Assembly (NCBI RefSeq): GCF_014193285.1
Contig: NZ_JACHZE010000003.1
Span: 296,173-360,172, forward strand
Direction of reading: 5' to 3'
Length of the DNA: 64,000 nucleotides
Origin: Atlantibacter sp. RC6
Lineage (GTDB): Bacteria > Pseudomonadota > Gammaproteobacteria > Enterobacterales > Enterobacteriaceae
Each line of letters opens with the position of its first letter. The first letter of the stretch is position 1. Shown in pieces: positions 1 through 8,437 of the stretch. Under the pieces are notes generated by a model. That model was not told where the DNA came from, searched no databases, and saw nothing but the letters and a program-made list of their open reading frames with translations. The position numbers were made by a program, and so were the translations under genes.

Positions 1-310
1 TAATAGAACGCAGGCGGTGCTGCAAAATCTGCGGGAAGCAGAATAACGCAGGCAAGCGCTGGCCTTGCGCTTCACGGGATTTCACCAGTTTGGCGAGATC
101 CACGCGGGCTTCCGGGACGTCGGGGTCCGGGCAAACGCTGATATGGCCCAGTTCGTTGACGTCATAGTAATTATTGCCCCACCAGGCAATGTTGTAGGTG
201 CGCAGCATTTTACTGGCTTCCTGAGAACTCATTGCAACCTCCTGCATGGAACGTAGTACACCCTGTTCGCCTGCTGACGAAGGCGAAAACGAAGACATGT
301 CGTCAGACAT
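1..310 (-). CDS. speA: Biosynthetic arginine decarboxylase, N-terminal part (cut by window edge)
   Basis: First 103 codons of the PLP-dependent enzyme that converts arginine to agmatine in putrescine synthesis. Only the N-terminus is in the window; the E. coli protein has 658 residues. Translated from the ATG at 310-308 it reads [17 protein letters not shown], followed by a stretch nearly identical to E. coli SpeA ([28 protein letters not shown]). A GAGG lies 6 bases upstream of this ATG, inside the 3' end of yqgB. A second in-frame ATG at codon 27 (232-230) has an excellent AGGAGG at 243-238, so a shorter form starting [10 protein letters not shown] is also plausible. Family assignment is secure; which start is used in the cell is open. 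Confidence 0.95.
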   Translation of the reverse strand, partial: MSDDMSSFSPSSAGEQGVLRSMQEVAMSSQEASKMLRTYNIAWWGNNYYDVNELGHISVCPDPDVPEARVDLAKLVKSREAQGQRLPALFCFPQILQHRLRSI

Positions 311-470
311 AGCGAACCTCAAACTCTGTTGAAAGTGTATACCCGACACCGTCGGGCATAGCGAAGTTGACTACTATCGCAGCGTTAAATTGCGATAACA
401 ACCCATAAGCAGCCGGACCTGGCAGCATAGTACGCTGACCGCCCCGCTGTGCGACCGGTTTCATATTCAT
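303..470 (-). CDS. yqgB: YqgB family small protein, overlapping speA
   Basis: A 55-residue protein of unknown function encoded just upstream of speA. It keeps the YqgB core as I remember it from E. coli (KPVAQ near the N-terminus, then AYGLLSQF and AAIVVN). The start at 470 gives MNMKPVAQ, the same spacing to PVAQ as E. coli MKKKPVAQ; an ATG at 464 and a GTG at 485 are alternatives and none has a clear Shine-Dalgarno. After AAIVVN the sequence departs from the shorter (43-residue) E. coli protein and continues for about 20 residues, and its TGA (305-303) overlaps the speA ATG by 8 bases. This suggests the two are co-transcribed and possibly translationally coupled. The hydrophobic middle (residues 21-37) is too short for a confident membrane call. 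Confidence 0.8.
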   Translation of the reverse strand: MNMKPVAQRGGQRTMLPGPAAYGLLSQFNAAIVVNFAMPDGVGYTLSTEFEVRYV

Positions 471-1001
471 ATCATTGTAAAACACGTATCCGAACGCTGT
501 ATGACAGGTTCGTCGAAACCACGAGAAAACCCTTGCTTAGCAAGAGCGCCCTTGTTCAGTCATCACGCGCCTTAACCGGCCCGGGAATCCTGAGAAGCGC
601 CGAGATGGGTAGAACATCGGCAGGTTTGCAAAAAAGGGATGCAGGTTGAGAGGGACAACAGTACACCAGAACGGTGTGACAGATTCTGCAGATTACTCCG
701 ATTCATTATTTCGTATCACCTCCACGCCAGCCTTTAGGGACAAGCGACAAGCAAAGCTAATGGTTAATGCTCAACCCGGCTGGAAGTGGCGACACGAACA
801 ATCGTCGTGCGCTTTTTTTCATCCTTCGCTGCAAAAGCGAAAATGGAGAAGCCGCGCGCGCCGTTTTATACCGACAACACAGGGTAAATGCAAAATAAAA
901 ATCGCGTGATTGACGCCGATGTCAGGAAATATTGCCATTTCCCCCGTTTCGCCTGTTTAACGCCGGGTAAAAATCGCTGGAAAAGGGATGAATAAATGAC
1001 C
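471..1001. other. Intergenic region between yqgB/speA and the metK promoter
   Basis: About 530 bases between divergent transcription units. It must hold the leftward speA/yqgB promoter. I could not choose a convincing -35/-10 pair for that direction. A rightward reading frame opening at a TTG at 646 runs 87 codons but has no good ribosome site and a composition rich in R, K, S and Q, so it is not called as a gene. Runs such as the T-tract near 832-838 and the alternating GC stretch near 853-862 are visible but unexplained. Confidence 0.6.
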
Positions 1002-1039
1002 TAGAATAGCCGTCCAGATGTTAATCCATCTATATACCT
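1002..1039 (+). promoter_or_regulatory. metK promoter -10 and MetJ operator (four tandem met boxes)
   Basis: TAGAAT at 1002-1007 is a good -10; no strong -35 is seen 17 bases upstream. Directly after it are four adjacent 8-base units: AGCCGTCC (1008-1015), AGATGTTA (1016-1023), ATCCATCT (1024-1031) and ATATACCT (1032-1039). They match the met box AGACGTCT at 6, 5, 5 and 4 positions. MetJ with S-adenosylmethionine binds tandem met boxes cooperatively, so this fits repression of metK by its own product. The leader to the ATG is about 150 bases. Confidence 0.7.
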
Positions 1040-1189
1040 ACGGAGTGTCAGGTGAGGTTGCGCAAGGCAAGCGCTAAAAGAGGATTAACACTCATCGCCT
1101 GTATTGCCTGCAAGCCGCTGCCAAAAGGCAGGTAAGTGCTTTTAATACAATACGTTGAGTCAACATATTAATACCGAGTTTAAACGAAT

Positions 1190-2344
1190 ATGGCTAAACA
1201 CCTTTTTACATCCGAGTCTGTATCAGAAGGGCATCCCGATAAAATCGCTGACCAGATCTCCGATGCGGTCCTTGACGCAATTTTGGAACAAGATCCTAAA
1301 GCGCGCGTGGCCTGCGAAACTTATGTGAAAACCGGCATGGTTTTAGTGGGCGGTGAAATCACCACCAGCGCATGGGTGGATATCGAAGAGATCACCCGCA
1401 ACACGGTCCGCGAAATCGGCTACGTGCATTCTGATATGGGCTTTGATGCCAACTCCTGCGCGGTGTTAAGTGCGATTGGCAAACAGTCTCCGGACATCAA
1501 CCAGGGCGTTGACCGCACCGATCCGCTGGAACAGGGCGCGGGCGACCAGGGCCTGATGTTTGGTTATGCCACCAACGAAACCGACGTGCTGATGCCAGCG
1601 CCAGTGACCTACGCGCACCGTCTGGTGCAGCGCCAGGCTGAAGTGCGTAAAAACGGCGCCCTGCCGTGGTTGCGTCCGGATGCGAAAAGCCAGGTCACTT
1701 TCCAGTACGACAACAACAAAATCGTCGGTATTGATGCCGTTGTTCTGTCTACCCAACATTCTGAAGATATCGACCAGAAATCACTGCACGAAGCGGTGAT
1801 GGAAGAGATCATCAAGCCGGTGCTGCCTGCGGAATGGCTGAACGAAACCACTAAATACTTCATCAACCCGACCGGACGTTTTGTGATCGGCGGCCCAATG
1901 GGCGACTGCGGCCTGACCGGCCGTAAAATCATCGTGGATACCTACGGCGGTATGGCTCGTCACGGCGGCGGCGCGTTCTCTGGTAAGGACCCGTCAAAAG
2001 TTGACCGTTCCGCAGCTTATGCGGCGCGCTACGTGGCGAAAAACATCGTTGCTGCCGGCCTGGCTGACCGTTGTGAAATCCAGGTTTCTTACGCCATTGG
2101 CGTAGCTGAACCGACCTCCATCATGGTGGAAACCTTCGGTACTGAGAAAGTGCCGACCGAGCAGCTCACCCTGCTGGTTCGCGAATTCTTCGACTTGCGT
2201 CCGTACGGCCTGATCCAGATGCTGGATCTGCTGCACCCGATCTACAAAGAGACCGCAGCATACGGTCACTTTGGTCGCGAGCATTTCCCGTGGGAAAAAA
2301 CCGACAAAGCCGCGCTGCTGCGTGACGCTGCCGGGCTGAAATAA
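1190..2344 (+). CDS. metK: S-adenosylmethionine synthase
   Basis: Makes S-adenosylmethionine from methionine and ATP with release of phosphate and pyrophosphate; cytosolic and normally a homotetramer. The 384 residues match the family length. GHPDK at 14-18 supplies the catalytic His15 and Asp17, GAGDQG at 116-121 is the nucleotide-binding hexapeptide, and the glycine-rich segment GGGAFSGKD near 260-268 is the second signature. It starts at ATG 1190; the ribosome site is weak (GAG about 11 bases upstream). It stands alone, with a MetJ operator upstream and its own terminator downstream, so it is probably monocistronic. Confidence 0.98.
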   Translation: MAKHLFTSESVSEGHPDKIADQISDAVLDAILEQDPKARVACETYVKTGMVLVGGEITTSAWVDIEEITRNTVREIGYVHSDMGFDANSCAVLSAIGKQSPDINQGVDRTDPLEQGAGDQGLMFGYATNETDVLMPAPVTYAHRLVQRQAEVRKNGALPWLRPDAKSQVTFQYDNNKIVGIDAVVLSTQHSEDIDQKSLHEAVMEEIIKPVLPAEWLNETTKYFINPTGRFVIGGPMGDCGLTGRKIIVDTYGGMARHGGGAFSGKDPSKVDRSAAYAARYVAKNIVAAGLADRCEIQVSYAIGVAEPTSIMVETFGTEKVPTEQLTLLVREFFDLRPYGLIQMLDLLHPIYKETAAYGHFGREHFPWEKTDKAALLRDAAGLK

Positions 2345-2393
2345 GTTTTACGCTTAAGTTAAAAGGCGTTTATTCTCTACCTATTCAACGCTT

Positions 2394-2429
2394 AAAAATC
2401 CGGGAACGTTCTGCGTTTCCGGATTTTTT
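2394..2429 (+). terminator. metK intrinsic terminator
   Basis: Stem AAAAATCCGGGAACG (2394-2408) pairs with CGTTTCCGGATTTTT (2414-2428) around a short TTCTG loop, with one G-T pair, and ends in a run of six T. The A-run on the left arm could also help end leftward transcripts from the membrane-protein gene that ends at 2467. Confidence 0.88.
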
Positions 2430-2466
2430 GCTTTTCAGGGTCTGACTCAGCAAGGGGGTGGCAACA

Positions 2467-2916
2467 CTAGCTGATAACGACACCGGTTAACCAGGAAATT
2501 ATCATCAGCAACAAGATAATGCCGCAAACCAGCCCAATACCAAAAACCAGCATATGAAACGCAAGGGTAGCGCCGCCAAAAATCAGCGCTCCGCTGACCC
2601 CGAAGCGGCTTTCTTTACGCATCCCACCAGCAAAAGCGCAAACTAATGCCAAAACAGCCAGCCCGATACCAACATTATCCAGCACTTTGTCTACATTAAG
2701 GCGTTGACGAACAACCGGTGCAGTCGATTCCTTACCTGTCAGCCCGGTAAGGATCCCTCTTTTAACTGCTGAAACTTCCCTGGCCACAACGCTTTCCAGC
2801 GTTTGTGATGGCGAAGTAAAAGGTCCCATAGAGAAATGGAAGATACCGAGAATCAATGCGATAGCCCCCAGTAAGATTCCAGTTGAACTCCACCTGTTGT
2901 GCTTTAGAACATCCAT
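2467..2916 (-). CDS. Small inner-membrane protein of unknown function, inserted between metK and galP
   Basis: 149 residues, strongly hydrophobic, with four likely membrane segments (about 11-30, 81-98, 105-123, 124-145). A polar stretch of about 50 residues follows segment 1 and contains a helix-like SQTLESVVAREVSAVKRG part. No catalytic motif is visible. I have only a vague impression of similarity to the E. coli inner-membrane protein YidI and cannot confirm it. The ATG at 2916 has AAGGA 6-7 bases upstream. In K-12 metK is followed directly by galP, so this gene is an extra in that gap, oriented against both neighbours. It looks more A+T-rich than metK and galP, consistent with later acquisition. 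A 17-base dyad lies just upstream. Confidence 0.72.
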   Translation of the reverse strand: MDVLKHNRWSSTGILLGAIALILGIFHFSMGPFTSPSQTLESVVAREVSAVKRGILTGLTGKESTAPVVRQRLNVDKVLDNVGIGLAVLALVCAFAGGMRKESRFGVSGALIFGGATLAFHMLVFGIGLVCGIILLLMIISWLTGVVIS

Positions 2917-2925
2917 ACACCATCC

Positions 2926-2942
2926 TTGTATAAATGATACAA
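2926..2942. promoter_or_regulatory. Perfect inverted repeat upstream of the membrane-protein gene
   Basis: TTGTAT (2926-2931) and ATACAA (2937-2942) are exact inverted copies separated by five bases. The dyad lies 10 bases upstream of the ATG at 2916, overlapping the expected leader or promoter on the minus strand. A repressor operator is one reading; chance is another, since the arms are only 6 bases. Confidence 0.4.
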
Positions 2943-3058
2943 ACAGAGCATAAAGCGTACGCCATCACGATAATGCAAAGCTGTAGTTATAGTCCTGGAT
3001 ACGTCTGGCATCTCAATTCATTCAATGACTTCTTTCATCGATCATTCCCATTTAACAA

Positions 3059-3105
3059 ATGGAAGCGATTACATAATTACGATTTTTCCCACATATCTTT
3101 ACACT
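3059..3105 (+). promoter_or_regulatory. galP control region: GalR/GalS operator and promoter
   Basis: ATGGAAGCGATTACAT at 3059-3074 matches the GalR/GalS operator pattern GTGKAANCGNTTNCAC at 14 of 16 positions, lacking only the outermost base on each side. A promoter is proposed just downstream: TTACGA (3077-3082) and TACACT (3100-3105) with 17 bases between. Galactose-inducible, GalR/GalS-repressed galP is established in E. coli; the site here is read from sequence. Confidence 0.7.
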
Positions 3106-3158
3106 CTCGCAACCTACCTTTTCCATTGATAAAACCAATAATTCAATGGGAGGGCATG

Positions 3159-4541
3159 ATGCCTGATAAGAATAAAAATAGACGCATGACGTTTTTCGTC
3201 TGTTTTCTTGCTGCACTGGCAGGGTTACTGTTTGGTCTGGATATCGGCGTGATCGCAGGCGCATTGCCGTTTATCACTGATGATTTCCAGATCACCTCGC
3301 ATCAACAGGAATGGGTGGTGAGTTCGATGATGTTCGGTGCCGCCGTGGGTGCCGTGGGCAGCGGATGGCTGTCGTCCTCTCTCGGACGTAAAAAAAGCCT
3401 GATGATCGGCTCGGTGCTGTTTGTGGTCGGTTCGCTCTGCTCCGCCGCCGCGCCGAATGTTGAGATTTTAATTGTTTCCCGCGTGCTGCTCGGCCTGGCG
3501 GTGGGTATCGCCTCCTACACGGCTCCGCTGTATCTCTCAGAAATCGCGCCAGAAAAAATCCGCGGCAGTATGATTTCGATGTATCAGTTGATGATTACCA
3601 TCGGTATTCTCGCCGCCTATCTTTCTGACACCGCGTTTAGCGATGCAGGCGCCTGGCGCTGGATGCTGGGGATCATTACCATTCCGGCAGTGCTGTTGCT
3701 GATTGGCGTATTCTTCCTGCCTGATAGCCCGCGCTGGTTCGCCGCTAAACGCCGCTTCCACGATGCGGAACGCGTGTTAATGCATCTGCGTGACTCCAGC
3801 GCTGAAGCGAAACGCGAACTGGATGAGATCCGCGAAAGCCTGAAAGTGAAACAGAGCGGCTGGGCGCTGTTTAAAGACAACAGCAACTTCCGCCGTGCGG
3901 TATTCCTCGGCGTGCTGTTGCAGGTGATGCAGCAGTTCACGGGGATGAACGTCATCATGTACTACGCCCCGAAAATCTTTGAGCTGGCGGGCTACGCCAA
4001 TACCAAAGAGCAGATGTGGGGCACGGTGATTGTCGGTTTGACCAACGTGCTGGCGACCTTTATCGCCATCGGTCTGGTGGATCGCTGGGGCCGTAAGCCG
4101 ACACTGGTGCTGGGTTTCCTGGTGATGGCCTCCGGCATGGGTATTCTGGGTTATTTAATGCATGTGGGTATCGACACCGCGACGGGCCAGTATTTCGCTG
4201 TTGCGATGCTGCTGATGTTTATCGTGGGCTTCGCCATGAGCGCCGGTCCGCTGATTTGGGTGCTGTGCTCGGAAATCCAGCCGCTGAAAGGGCGTGATTT
4301 CGGTATTACCTGTTCTACCGCCACGAATTGGATCGCCAATATGATCGTCGGCGCAACCTTCCTGACGATGCTGAACACGCTGGGCAACGCAAACACCTTC
4401 TGGGTGTACGGCGGGCTGAACCTGTTGTTTATCGTGTTGACCCTGTGGCTGGTGCCAGAGACTAAACATATCTCTCTGGAGCATATTGAACGCAACCTGA
4501 TGAAAGGCCGTCGCCTGCGCGAAATCGGCTCGCACAACTAA
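3159..4541 (+). CDS. galP: Galactose:H+ symporter
   Basis: Proton-driven uptake of galactose (and glucose) across the inner membrane, MFS sugar-porter family. 460 residues with twelve predicted membrane helices and the usual large cytoplasmic loop in the middle. Family marks: GRKKS after helix 2, PDSPRW after helix 6, RWGRK in the matching loop of the second half, and PETK near the C-terminus. The sequence follows E. coli GalP (464 residues) closely throughout. Two ATG codons are adjacent (3156 and 3159); GGAGG at 3149-3153 is well spaced only for 3159. It has its own GalR-type operator and terminator. A closely related porter such as AraE is less likely given the N-terminal match and the gal operator. 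Confidence 0.95.
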   Translation: MPDKNKNRRMTFFVCFLAALAGLLFGLDIGVIAGALPFITDDFQITSHQQEWVVSSMMFGAAVGAVGSGWLSSSLGRKKSLMIGSVLFVVGSLCSAAAPNVEILIVSRVLLGLAVGIASYTAPLYLSEIAPEKIRGSMISMYQLMITIGILAAYLSDTAFSDAGAWRWMLGIITIPAVLLLIGVFFLPDSPRWFAAKRRFHDAERVLMHLRDSSAEAKRELDEIRESLKVKQSGWALFKDNSNFRRAVFLGVLLQVMQQFTGMNVIMYYAPKIFELAGYANTKEQMWGTVIVGLTNVLATFIAIGLVDRWGRKPTLVLGFLVMASGMGILGYLMHVGIDTATGQYFAVAMLLMFIVGFAMSAGPLIWVLCSEIQPLKGRDFGITCSTATNWIANMIVGATFLTMLNTLGNANTFWVYGGLNLLFIVLTLWLVPETKHISLEHIERNLMKGRRLREIGSHN

Positions 4542-4546
4542 TCGTT

Positions 4547-4575
4547 ACGCCCCCTCTGCGCAGGGGGCGTCTTTC
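4547..4575 (+). terminator. galP terminator
   Basis: ACGCCCCCT (4547-4555) pairs perfectly with AGGGGGCGT (4562-4570) around a 6-base loop, followed by CTTTC. The stem is very strong, the U-tract short. Confidence 0.75.
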
Positions 4576-4577
4576 GG

Positions 4578-4606
4578 TTGCAGCGCCATCCCCTTCCCTC
4601 TATGCT
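4578..4606 (+). promoter_or_regulatory. Possible sprT promoter giving a leaderless transcript
   Basis: TTGCAG (4578-4583) and TATGCT (4601-4606) with a 17-base spacer. The predicted transcript start would fall at about 4613-4615, on or next to the sprT ATG at 4615. No Shine-Dalgarno exists in the intervening bases. The -35 matches the consensus at only 3 positions. Confidence 0.4.
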
Positions 4607-4614
4607 TTGCCGTT

Positions 4615-5124
4615 ATGAAAACCCCGCGTCTCCCTATCGCCACACAACAAGCCGTGATGCGCAGCCTGCGCGAAAATTTAGCGCGCGCCAATCAGCATCT
4701 TGGCCGTGATTATCCTGAGCCAAAACTGGTCTACCAGCAGCGCGGCACTGCTGCGGGCACCGCCTGGCTTGAACGTTATGAAATTCGTCTTAACCCCACG
4801 CTTTTGCAGGAAAATCTCCAGGCTTTTGTTGAAGAAGTGGTGCCCCATGAACTGGCGCATCTGCTGGTGTGGAAACAATTTGGCCGCGTTGCGCCCCATG
4901 GTAAAGAGTGGAAGTGGATGATGGAGAGCGTGCTGGGCATACCGGCGCGCCGTACCCATCAGTTCGCGCTGGATTCGCTGGCGCGCAATACCTTCCCCTA
5001 CCGCTGTCGGTGCCAGCTCCATCAGCTCACCGTGCGGCGTCATAACCGGGTACTGCGCGGCGAAACCGAGTACCGCTGCGTACACTGCGGCGAGAAACTG
5101 AAACCAGAATCGACATTCGATTAG
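4615..5124 (+). CDS. sprT: SprT family zinc metalloprotein
   Basis: 169 residues, homologous along its length to E. coli SprT, a cytosolic protein with a metalloprotease-like fold (relative of eukaryotic Spartan) whose physiological role is not settled. The zinc motif HELAH is at 78-82, with a third candidate ligand His95 in APHG. A C-terminal zinc-ribbon-like part has Cys131, Cys133, Cys155 and Cys158. The start follows the E. coli N-terminus (MKTPRLPIA). No Shine-Dalgarno is visible upstream, and a possible -10 lies so close that the mRNA may lack a leader. Confidence 0.93.
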   Translation: MKTPRLPIATQQAVMRSLRENLARANQHLGRDYPEPKLVYQQRGTAAGTAWLERYEIRLNPTLLQENLQAFVEEVVPHELAHLLVWKQFGRVAPHGKEWKWMMESVLGIPARRTHQFALDSLARNTFPYRCRCQLHQLTVRRHNRVLRGETEYRCVHCGEKLKPESTFD

Positions 5125-5220
5125 TTATTGGCGCGCTATCTGGAAATTTTCTGATCTGACTGATTGCATCTGGCGCTTCCTCTGGTTAGGGTGCGGACTC
5201 GTTTTACCACGGAGTCCGGG

Positions 5221-5928
5221 ATGTCTCGCAAATTTATGCTGGCGGTTGCAGGTGTTGCAGCCGCTTTTTCATGGAGCGCATTCAGCGCTGAAATTAACAA
5301 TTTTTCACAGGCCAAAGCCGCAGGGGTGAAAGTCAACGCTGACGCCCCCGGCGATTTTTATTGCGGCTGCAAGATTACCTGGCAGGGAAAGAAAGGCATC
5401 CCCGATCTGGAATCTTGTGGTTACAAAGTGCGCAAAAATGAGAATCGCGCCTCGCGTATTGAATGGGAGCACGTGGTGCCGGCCTGGCAATTCGGCCACC
5501 AGCGCCAGTGCTGGCAGGACGGCGGGCGGAAAAACTGCGCTAAAGACCCGGTTTATCGCGCCATGGAAAGCGATATGCATAACCTGCAGCCAGCGGTGGG
5601 TGAAGTGAACGGCGATCGCGGTAATTTTATGTACAGCCAGTGGAACGGTGGTGAAGGCCAGTATGGCCAGTGCGCCATGAAAGTTGATTTCAAAGAAAAA
5701 TTAGCCGAGCCGCCAGCCCGTGCGCGCGGAGCCATTGCCCGCACCTATTTCTATATGCGTGATAAATATTCCCTGACGCTGTCCCGCCAACAAACCCAGC
5801 TGTTCAACGCCTGGAATAAGCTTTACCCGGTCACCGCCTGGGAGTGCGAGCGCGATGAGCGGATTGCCCGCGTACAGGGCAACCACAACCCCTATGTTCA
5901 GCAGGCTTGCCAGGCCCAAAAGAGCTAA
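5221..5928 (+). CDS. endA: Periplasmic DNA endonuclease I
   Basis: Secreted nuclease that makes double-strand breaks in DNA. 235 residues, equal to E. coli EndA. A Sec signal peptide is clear: positive start MSRKFM, hydrophobic core, then a predicted cut after FSA near residue 22. The mature part carries the endonuclease I / His-Me finger features [11 protein letters not shown] and DMHNLQP...[14 protein letters not shown], and at least eight cysteines for disulfides. The ATG at 5221 has GGAG 6 bases upstream; an in-frame ATG at 5164 would add 19 residues ahead of the signal peptide and is rejected. Confidence 0.96.
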   Translation: MSRKFMLAVAGVAAAFSWSAFSAEINNFSQAKAAGVKVNADAPGDFYCGCKITWQGKKGIPDLESCGYKVRKNENRASRIEWEHVVPAWQFGHQRQCWQDGGRKNCAKDPVYRAMESDMHNLQPAVGEVNGDRGNFMYSQWNGGEGQYGQCAMKVDFKEKLAEPPARARGAIARTYFYMRDKYSLTLSRQQTQLFNAWNKLYPVTAWECERDERIARVQGNHNPYVQQACQAQKS

Positions 5929-5955
5929 CCTACACTACCGGGCATTGAAAACTGC

Positions 5956-5982
5956 CGTTCCCCCCTCATGTTAGGGGGAACG
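5956..5982 (+). terminator. Hairpin between endA and rsmE
   Basis: CGTTCCCCC (5956-5964) pairs with GGGGGAACG (5974-5982). The following bases CCTTTG are a poor U-tract, so this may be a weak terminator or a processing site rather than a full stop. Confidence 0.5.
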
Positions 5983-6002
5983 CCTTTGACCGGATTATCG
6001 TT

Positions 6003-6734
6003 ATGCGCATTCCCCGCATTTATCACCCTGAGCCTCTTAGCCCCAATATTGAAATCGCATTAAGCGACGACGCCGCCAATCACGTTGGCCGTGTGCTGCG
6101 CATGGTCCCGGGCCAACAGCTGCAACTGTTCGACGGTTCGAACCAGGTCTTTGAAGCCCGTATTACCCATGCCGATAAGAAAAGCGTCCGGGTTCAGCTG
6201 CTCAGCGCCGCCGAAGACGATCGTGAATCGCCGCTGCATCTGCATTTAGGCCAGGTGATGTCGCGCGGCGAAAAGATGGAATTTACCATCCAGAAATCCA
6301 TTGAGCTGGGCGTTAACGTCATTACCCCGCTGTTTTCTGAACGTTGCGGCGTTAAGCTGGATGCCGAGCGGTTAAACAAGAAAATTCAGCAGTGGCAGAA
6401 GATCGCTATCGCCGCCTGCGAACAGTGCGGACGCAACCGCGTCCCGGAAATCCGCCCGGCGATGGATCTTGACGCCTGGTGCGCCGAGCCTGACGAGGGT
6501 CTGAAGCTCAACCTGCACCCGCGCGCCAGCCAGAGCATTAATACCCTGCCCCTTCCGGTCCAGCGCGTGCGCTTATTGATTGGTCCTGAAGGCGGGTTGA
6601 GCGCCGATGAAATTGCCATGACCGCACAGCATCAATTTACTGATATTCTGTTGGGACCACGTGTATTACGCACTGAAACCACCGCGCTCACCGCTATTAC
6701 CGCGCTACAGGTGCGTTTTGGCGATCTGGGTTAA
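6003..6734 (+). CDS. rsmE: 16S rRNA (uracil-1498-N3)-methyltransferase
   Basis: Methylates U1498 of 16S rRNA in the 30S subunit using S-adenosylmethionine. 243 residues, the normal length. An N-terminal PUA-like RNA-binding part (about 1-70) precedes a SPOUT domain with the knot motifs IGPEGGLS (193-200) and [12 protein letters not shown] (217-228). It starts 74 bases after endA and is followed 55 bases later by gshB, as in E. coli. Only a weak ribosome site is visible before the ATG. Confidence 0.95.
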   Translation: MRIPRIYHPEPLSPNIEIALSDDAANHVGRVLRMVPGQQLQLFDGSNQVFEARITHADKKSVRVQLLSAAEDDRESPLHLHLGQVMSRGEKMEFTIQKSIELGVNVITPLFSERCGVKLDAERLNKKIQQWQKIAIAACEQCGRNRVPEIRPAMDLDAWCAEPDEGLKLNLHPRASQSINTLPLPVQRVRLLIGPEGGLSADEIAMTAQHQFTDILLGPRVLRTETTALTAITALQVRFGDLG

Positions 6735-6789
6735 AATCTGCCGTTGAGGCCTGCAAACACCCTCAACGTCAGCTTCACAGGAGAACATA

Positions 6790-7737
6790 ATGATTAAGCT
6801 CGGCATTGTGATGGACCCCATCGCAACCATTAATATTAAAAAAGACAGCAGCTTCGCCATGCTTCTGGAAGCCCAACGTCGCGGCTATGAACTGCACTAT
6901 ATGGAAATGGCCGATCTCTATCTGATCAATGGTCAGGGTCGCGCCCGCACCCGTCTGCTGAGCGTTGAACAGAACTACGACAAATGGTACGACTTCACTG
7001 GCGAGCAGGACATCGCGCTGGCGGACCTGGACGTAGTGCTGATGCGCAAAGATCCGCCGTTCGATACCGAATTTATCTACGCCACCTATATTCTGGAGCG
7101 CGCCGAAGAACAGGGCACGCTGATCGTCAACAAACCGCAGAGCCTGCGCGACTGTAACGAGAAGCTGTTTACCGCCTGGTTCCCGGATCTGACGCCGCAA
7201 ACCCTGGTGACGCGTAATAAGGCGCAACTGAAAGCCTTCTGGCAGGAGCACGGCGACATCATTCTGAAACCGCTGGACGGCATGGGCGGCACCTCGATTT
7301 TCCGCGTGAAAGAAGGCGATCCGAACCTGTCGGTAATTGCCGAAACGCTGACTCAACTGGGCACCCGCTACTGTATGGCGCAGAACTATCTGCCAGCGAT
7401 TGTCGACGGCGATAAACGCGTATTAGTTGTCGACGGCGAACCGGTTCCGTACTGCCTGGCGCGTATTCCGCAGGGTGGCGAAACCCGTGGCAACCTGGCG
7501 GCCGGTGGCCGTGGCGAACCGCGTCCGTTAACCGAAAGCGACTGGGATATCGCCCGCCGCGTCGGCCCGACGCTGAAAGCTAAAGGGCTGATTTTCGTTG
7601 GGTTAGATATTATCGGCGATCGCTTAACTGAGATTAACGTGACCAGCCCAACCTGCATCCGTGAAATCGAAGCGCAGTTCCCCATTTCCATTACCGGCAT
7701 GCTGATGGACGCCATCGAAAAACGGCTGGCGAAGTAA
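6790..7737 (+). CDS. gshB: Glutathione synthetase
   Basis: Joins gamma-glutamylcysteine to glycine with ATP, the last step of glutathione synthesis. 315 residues, matching E. coli GshB. ATP-grasp fold: Lys160 with the flexible glycine loop DGMGGTS (163-169), and the late metal/substrate segment INVTSPTCIREIE near 283-295. AGGAG lies 7 bases before the ATG. It sits between rsmE and yqgE with a hairpin after it. Confidence 0.97.
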   Translation: MIKLGIVMDPIATINIKKDSSFAMLLEAQRRGYELHYMEMADLYLINGQGRARTRLLSVEQNYDKWYDFTGEQDIALADLDVVLMRKDPPFDTEFIYATYILERAEEQGTLIVNKPQSLRDCNEKLFTAWFPDLTPQTLVTRNKAQLKAFWQEHGDIILKPLDGMGGTSIFRVKEGDPNLSVIAETLTQLGTRYCMAQNYLPAIVDGDKRVLVVDGEPVPYCLARIPQGGETRGNLAAGGRGEPRPLTESDWDIARRVGPTLKAKGLIFVGLDIIGDRLTEINVTSPTCIREIEAQFPISITGMLMDAIEKRLAK

Positions 7738-7743
7738 TTGCCC

Positions 7744-7763
7744 GTGCGGGAGGGACCCCGCAC
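7744..7763 (+). terminator. Hairpin after gshB
   Basis: GTGCGGG (7744-7750) and CCCGCAC (7757-7763) form a perfect 7-bp stem around AGGGAC. It is followed by CCACCTTTATT, not a strong U-tract, so termination is probably partial. Confidence 0.45.
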
Positions 7764-7873
7764 CCACCTTTATTATCTGTTCCGTCATGCTCTTCTGCGA
7801 GGAGTGACAGACCATTACTTTCCCCGCATACTGGGCGAAGATGTTTTTTTAACCAGGGAAACAGACCGCTGAT

Positions 7874-8437
7874 ATGAATTTACAGCATCACTTTCTTATT
7901 GCCATGCCAGGCCTGCAGGATCCGCTGTTCCGCCGCGCCGTCGTTTATATTTGCGAATATAACGAGGACGGCGCTATGGGGCTCATCATCAATAAGCCGC
8001 TGGAAAACTTGAAGGTGGACGGCGTTCTGCAGAAACTCAAAATCACTCCTGAACCGCGCGATCCGGCGATCCGCCTGGACAAGCCGGTATTCGTCGGCGG
8101 CCCGCTGGCTGAAGATCGGGGTTTTATCCTCCATACGCCGCCGGACAAATTTAATTCCAGCATCCGGATTTCTGATAACACCATTATCACGACCTCCCGT
8201 GACGTGCTGGAAACGCTGGGCACGGATTCGCAGCCTGAAGAAGTGATTGTCGCGCTGGGCTACTCCTCCTGGGAAAAGGGCCAACTGGAGCGCGAGATCC
8301 TTGAGAACTCCTGGCTGACCGCCCCGGCGGACATGAATATTTTGTTCCGCACGCCGATTGCTGACCGCTGGCGCGAGGCGGCCAAACTTATCGGCATTGA
8401 TATCCACACAATGCCGGGCACAGCGGGGCATGCCTGA
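7874..8437 (+). CDS. yqgE: YqgE/AlgH family protein (DUF179)
   Basis: 187 residues of the UPF0301/DUF179 family, named after AlgH of Pseudomonas; its biochemical function is unknown. Family features: [21 protein letters not shown] at the start, then [11 protein letters not shown] and PVFVGGPL. Its TGA shares its last base with the ATG of ruvX, an arrangement that implies coupled translation. The gap of 136 bases after gshB is long enough for its own promoter. Confidence 0.93.
   Translation: MNLQHHFLIAMPGLQDPLFRRAVVYICEYNEDGAMGLIINKPLENLKVDGVLQKLKITPEPRDPAIRLDKPVFVGGPLAEDRGFILHTPPDKFNSSIRISDNTIITTSRDVLETLGTDSQPEEVIVALGYSSWEKGQLEREILENSWLTAPADMNILFRTPIADRWREAAKLIGIDIHTMPGTAGHA

Noticed and set aside
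646-909. 87-codon rightward frame upstream of metK, starting with TTG
   Set aside because: No ribosome site, a rare start codon, low-complexity basic composition, and location in a promoter-rich spacer. I could not confirm similarity to a known small protein.
2934-3158. 75-residue N-terminal extension of GalP
   Set aside because: It would cover the GalR operator and promoter; the ribosome site and alignment place the start at 3159.
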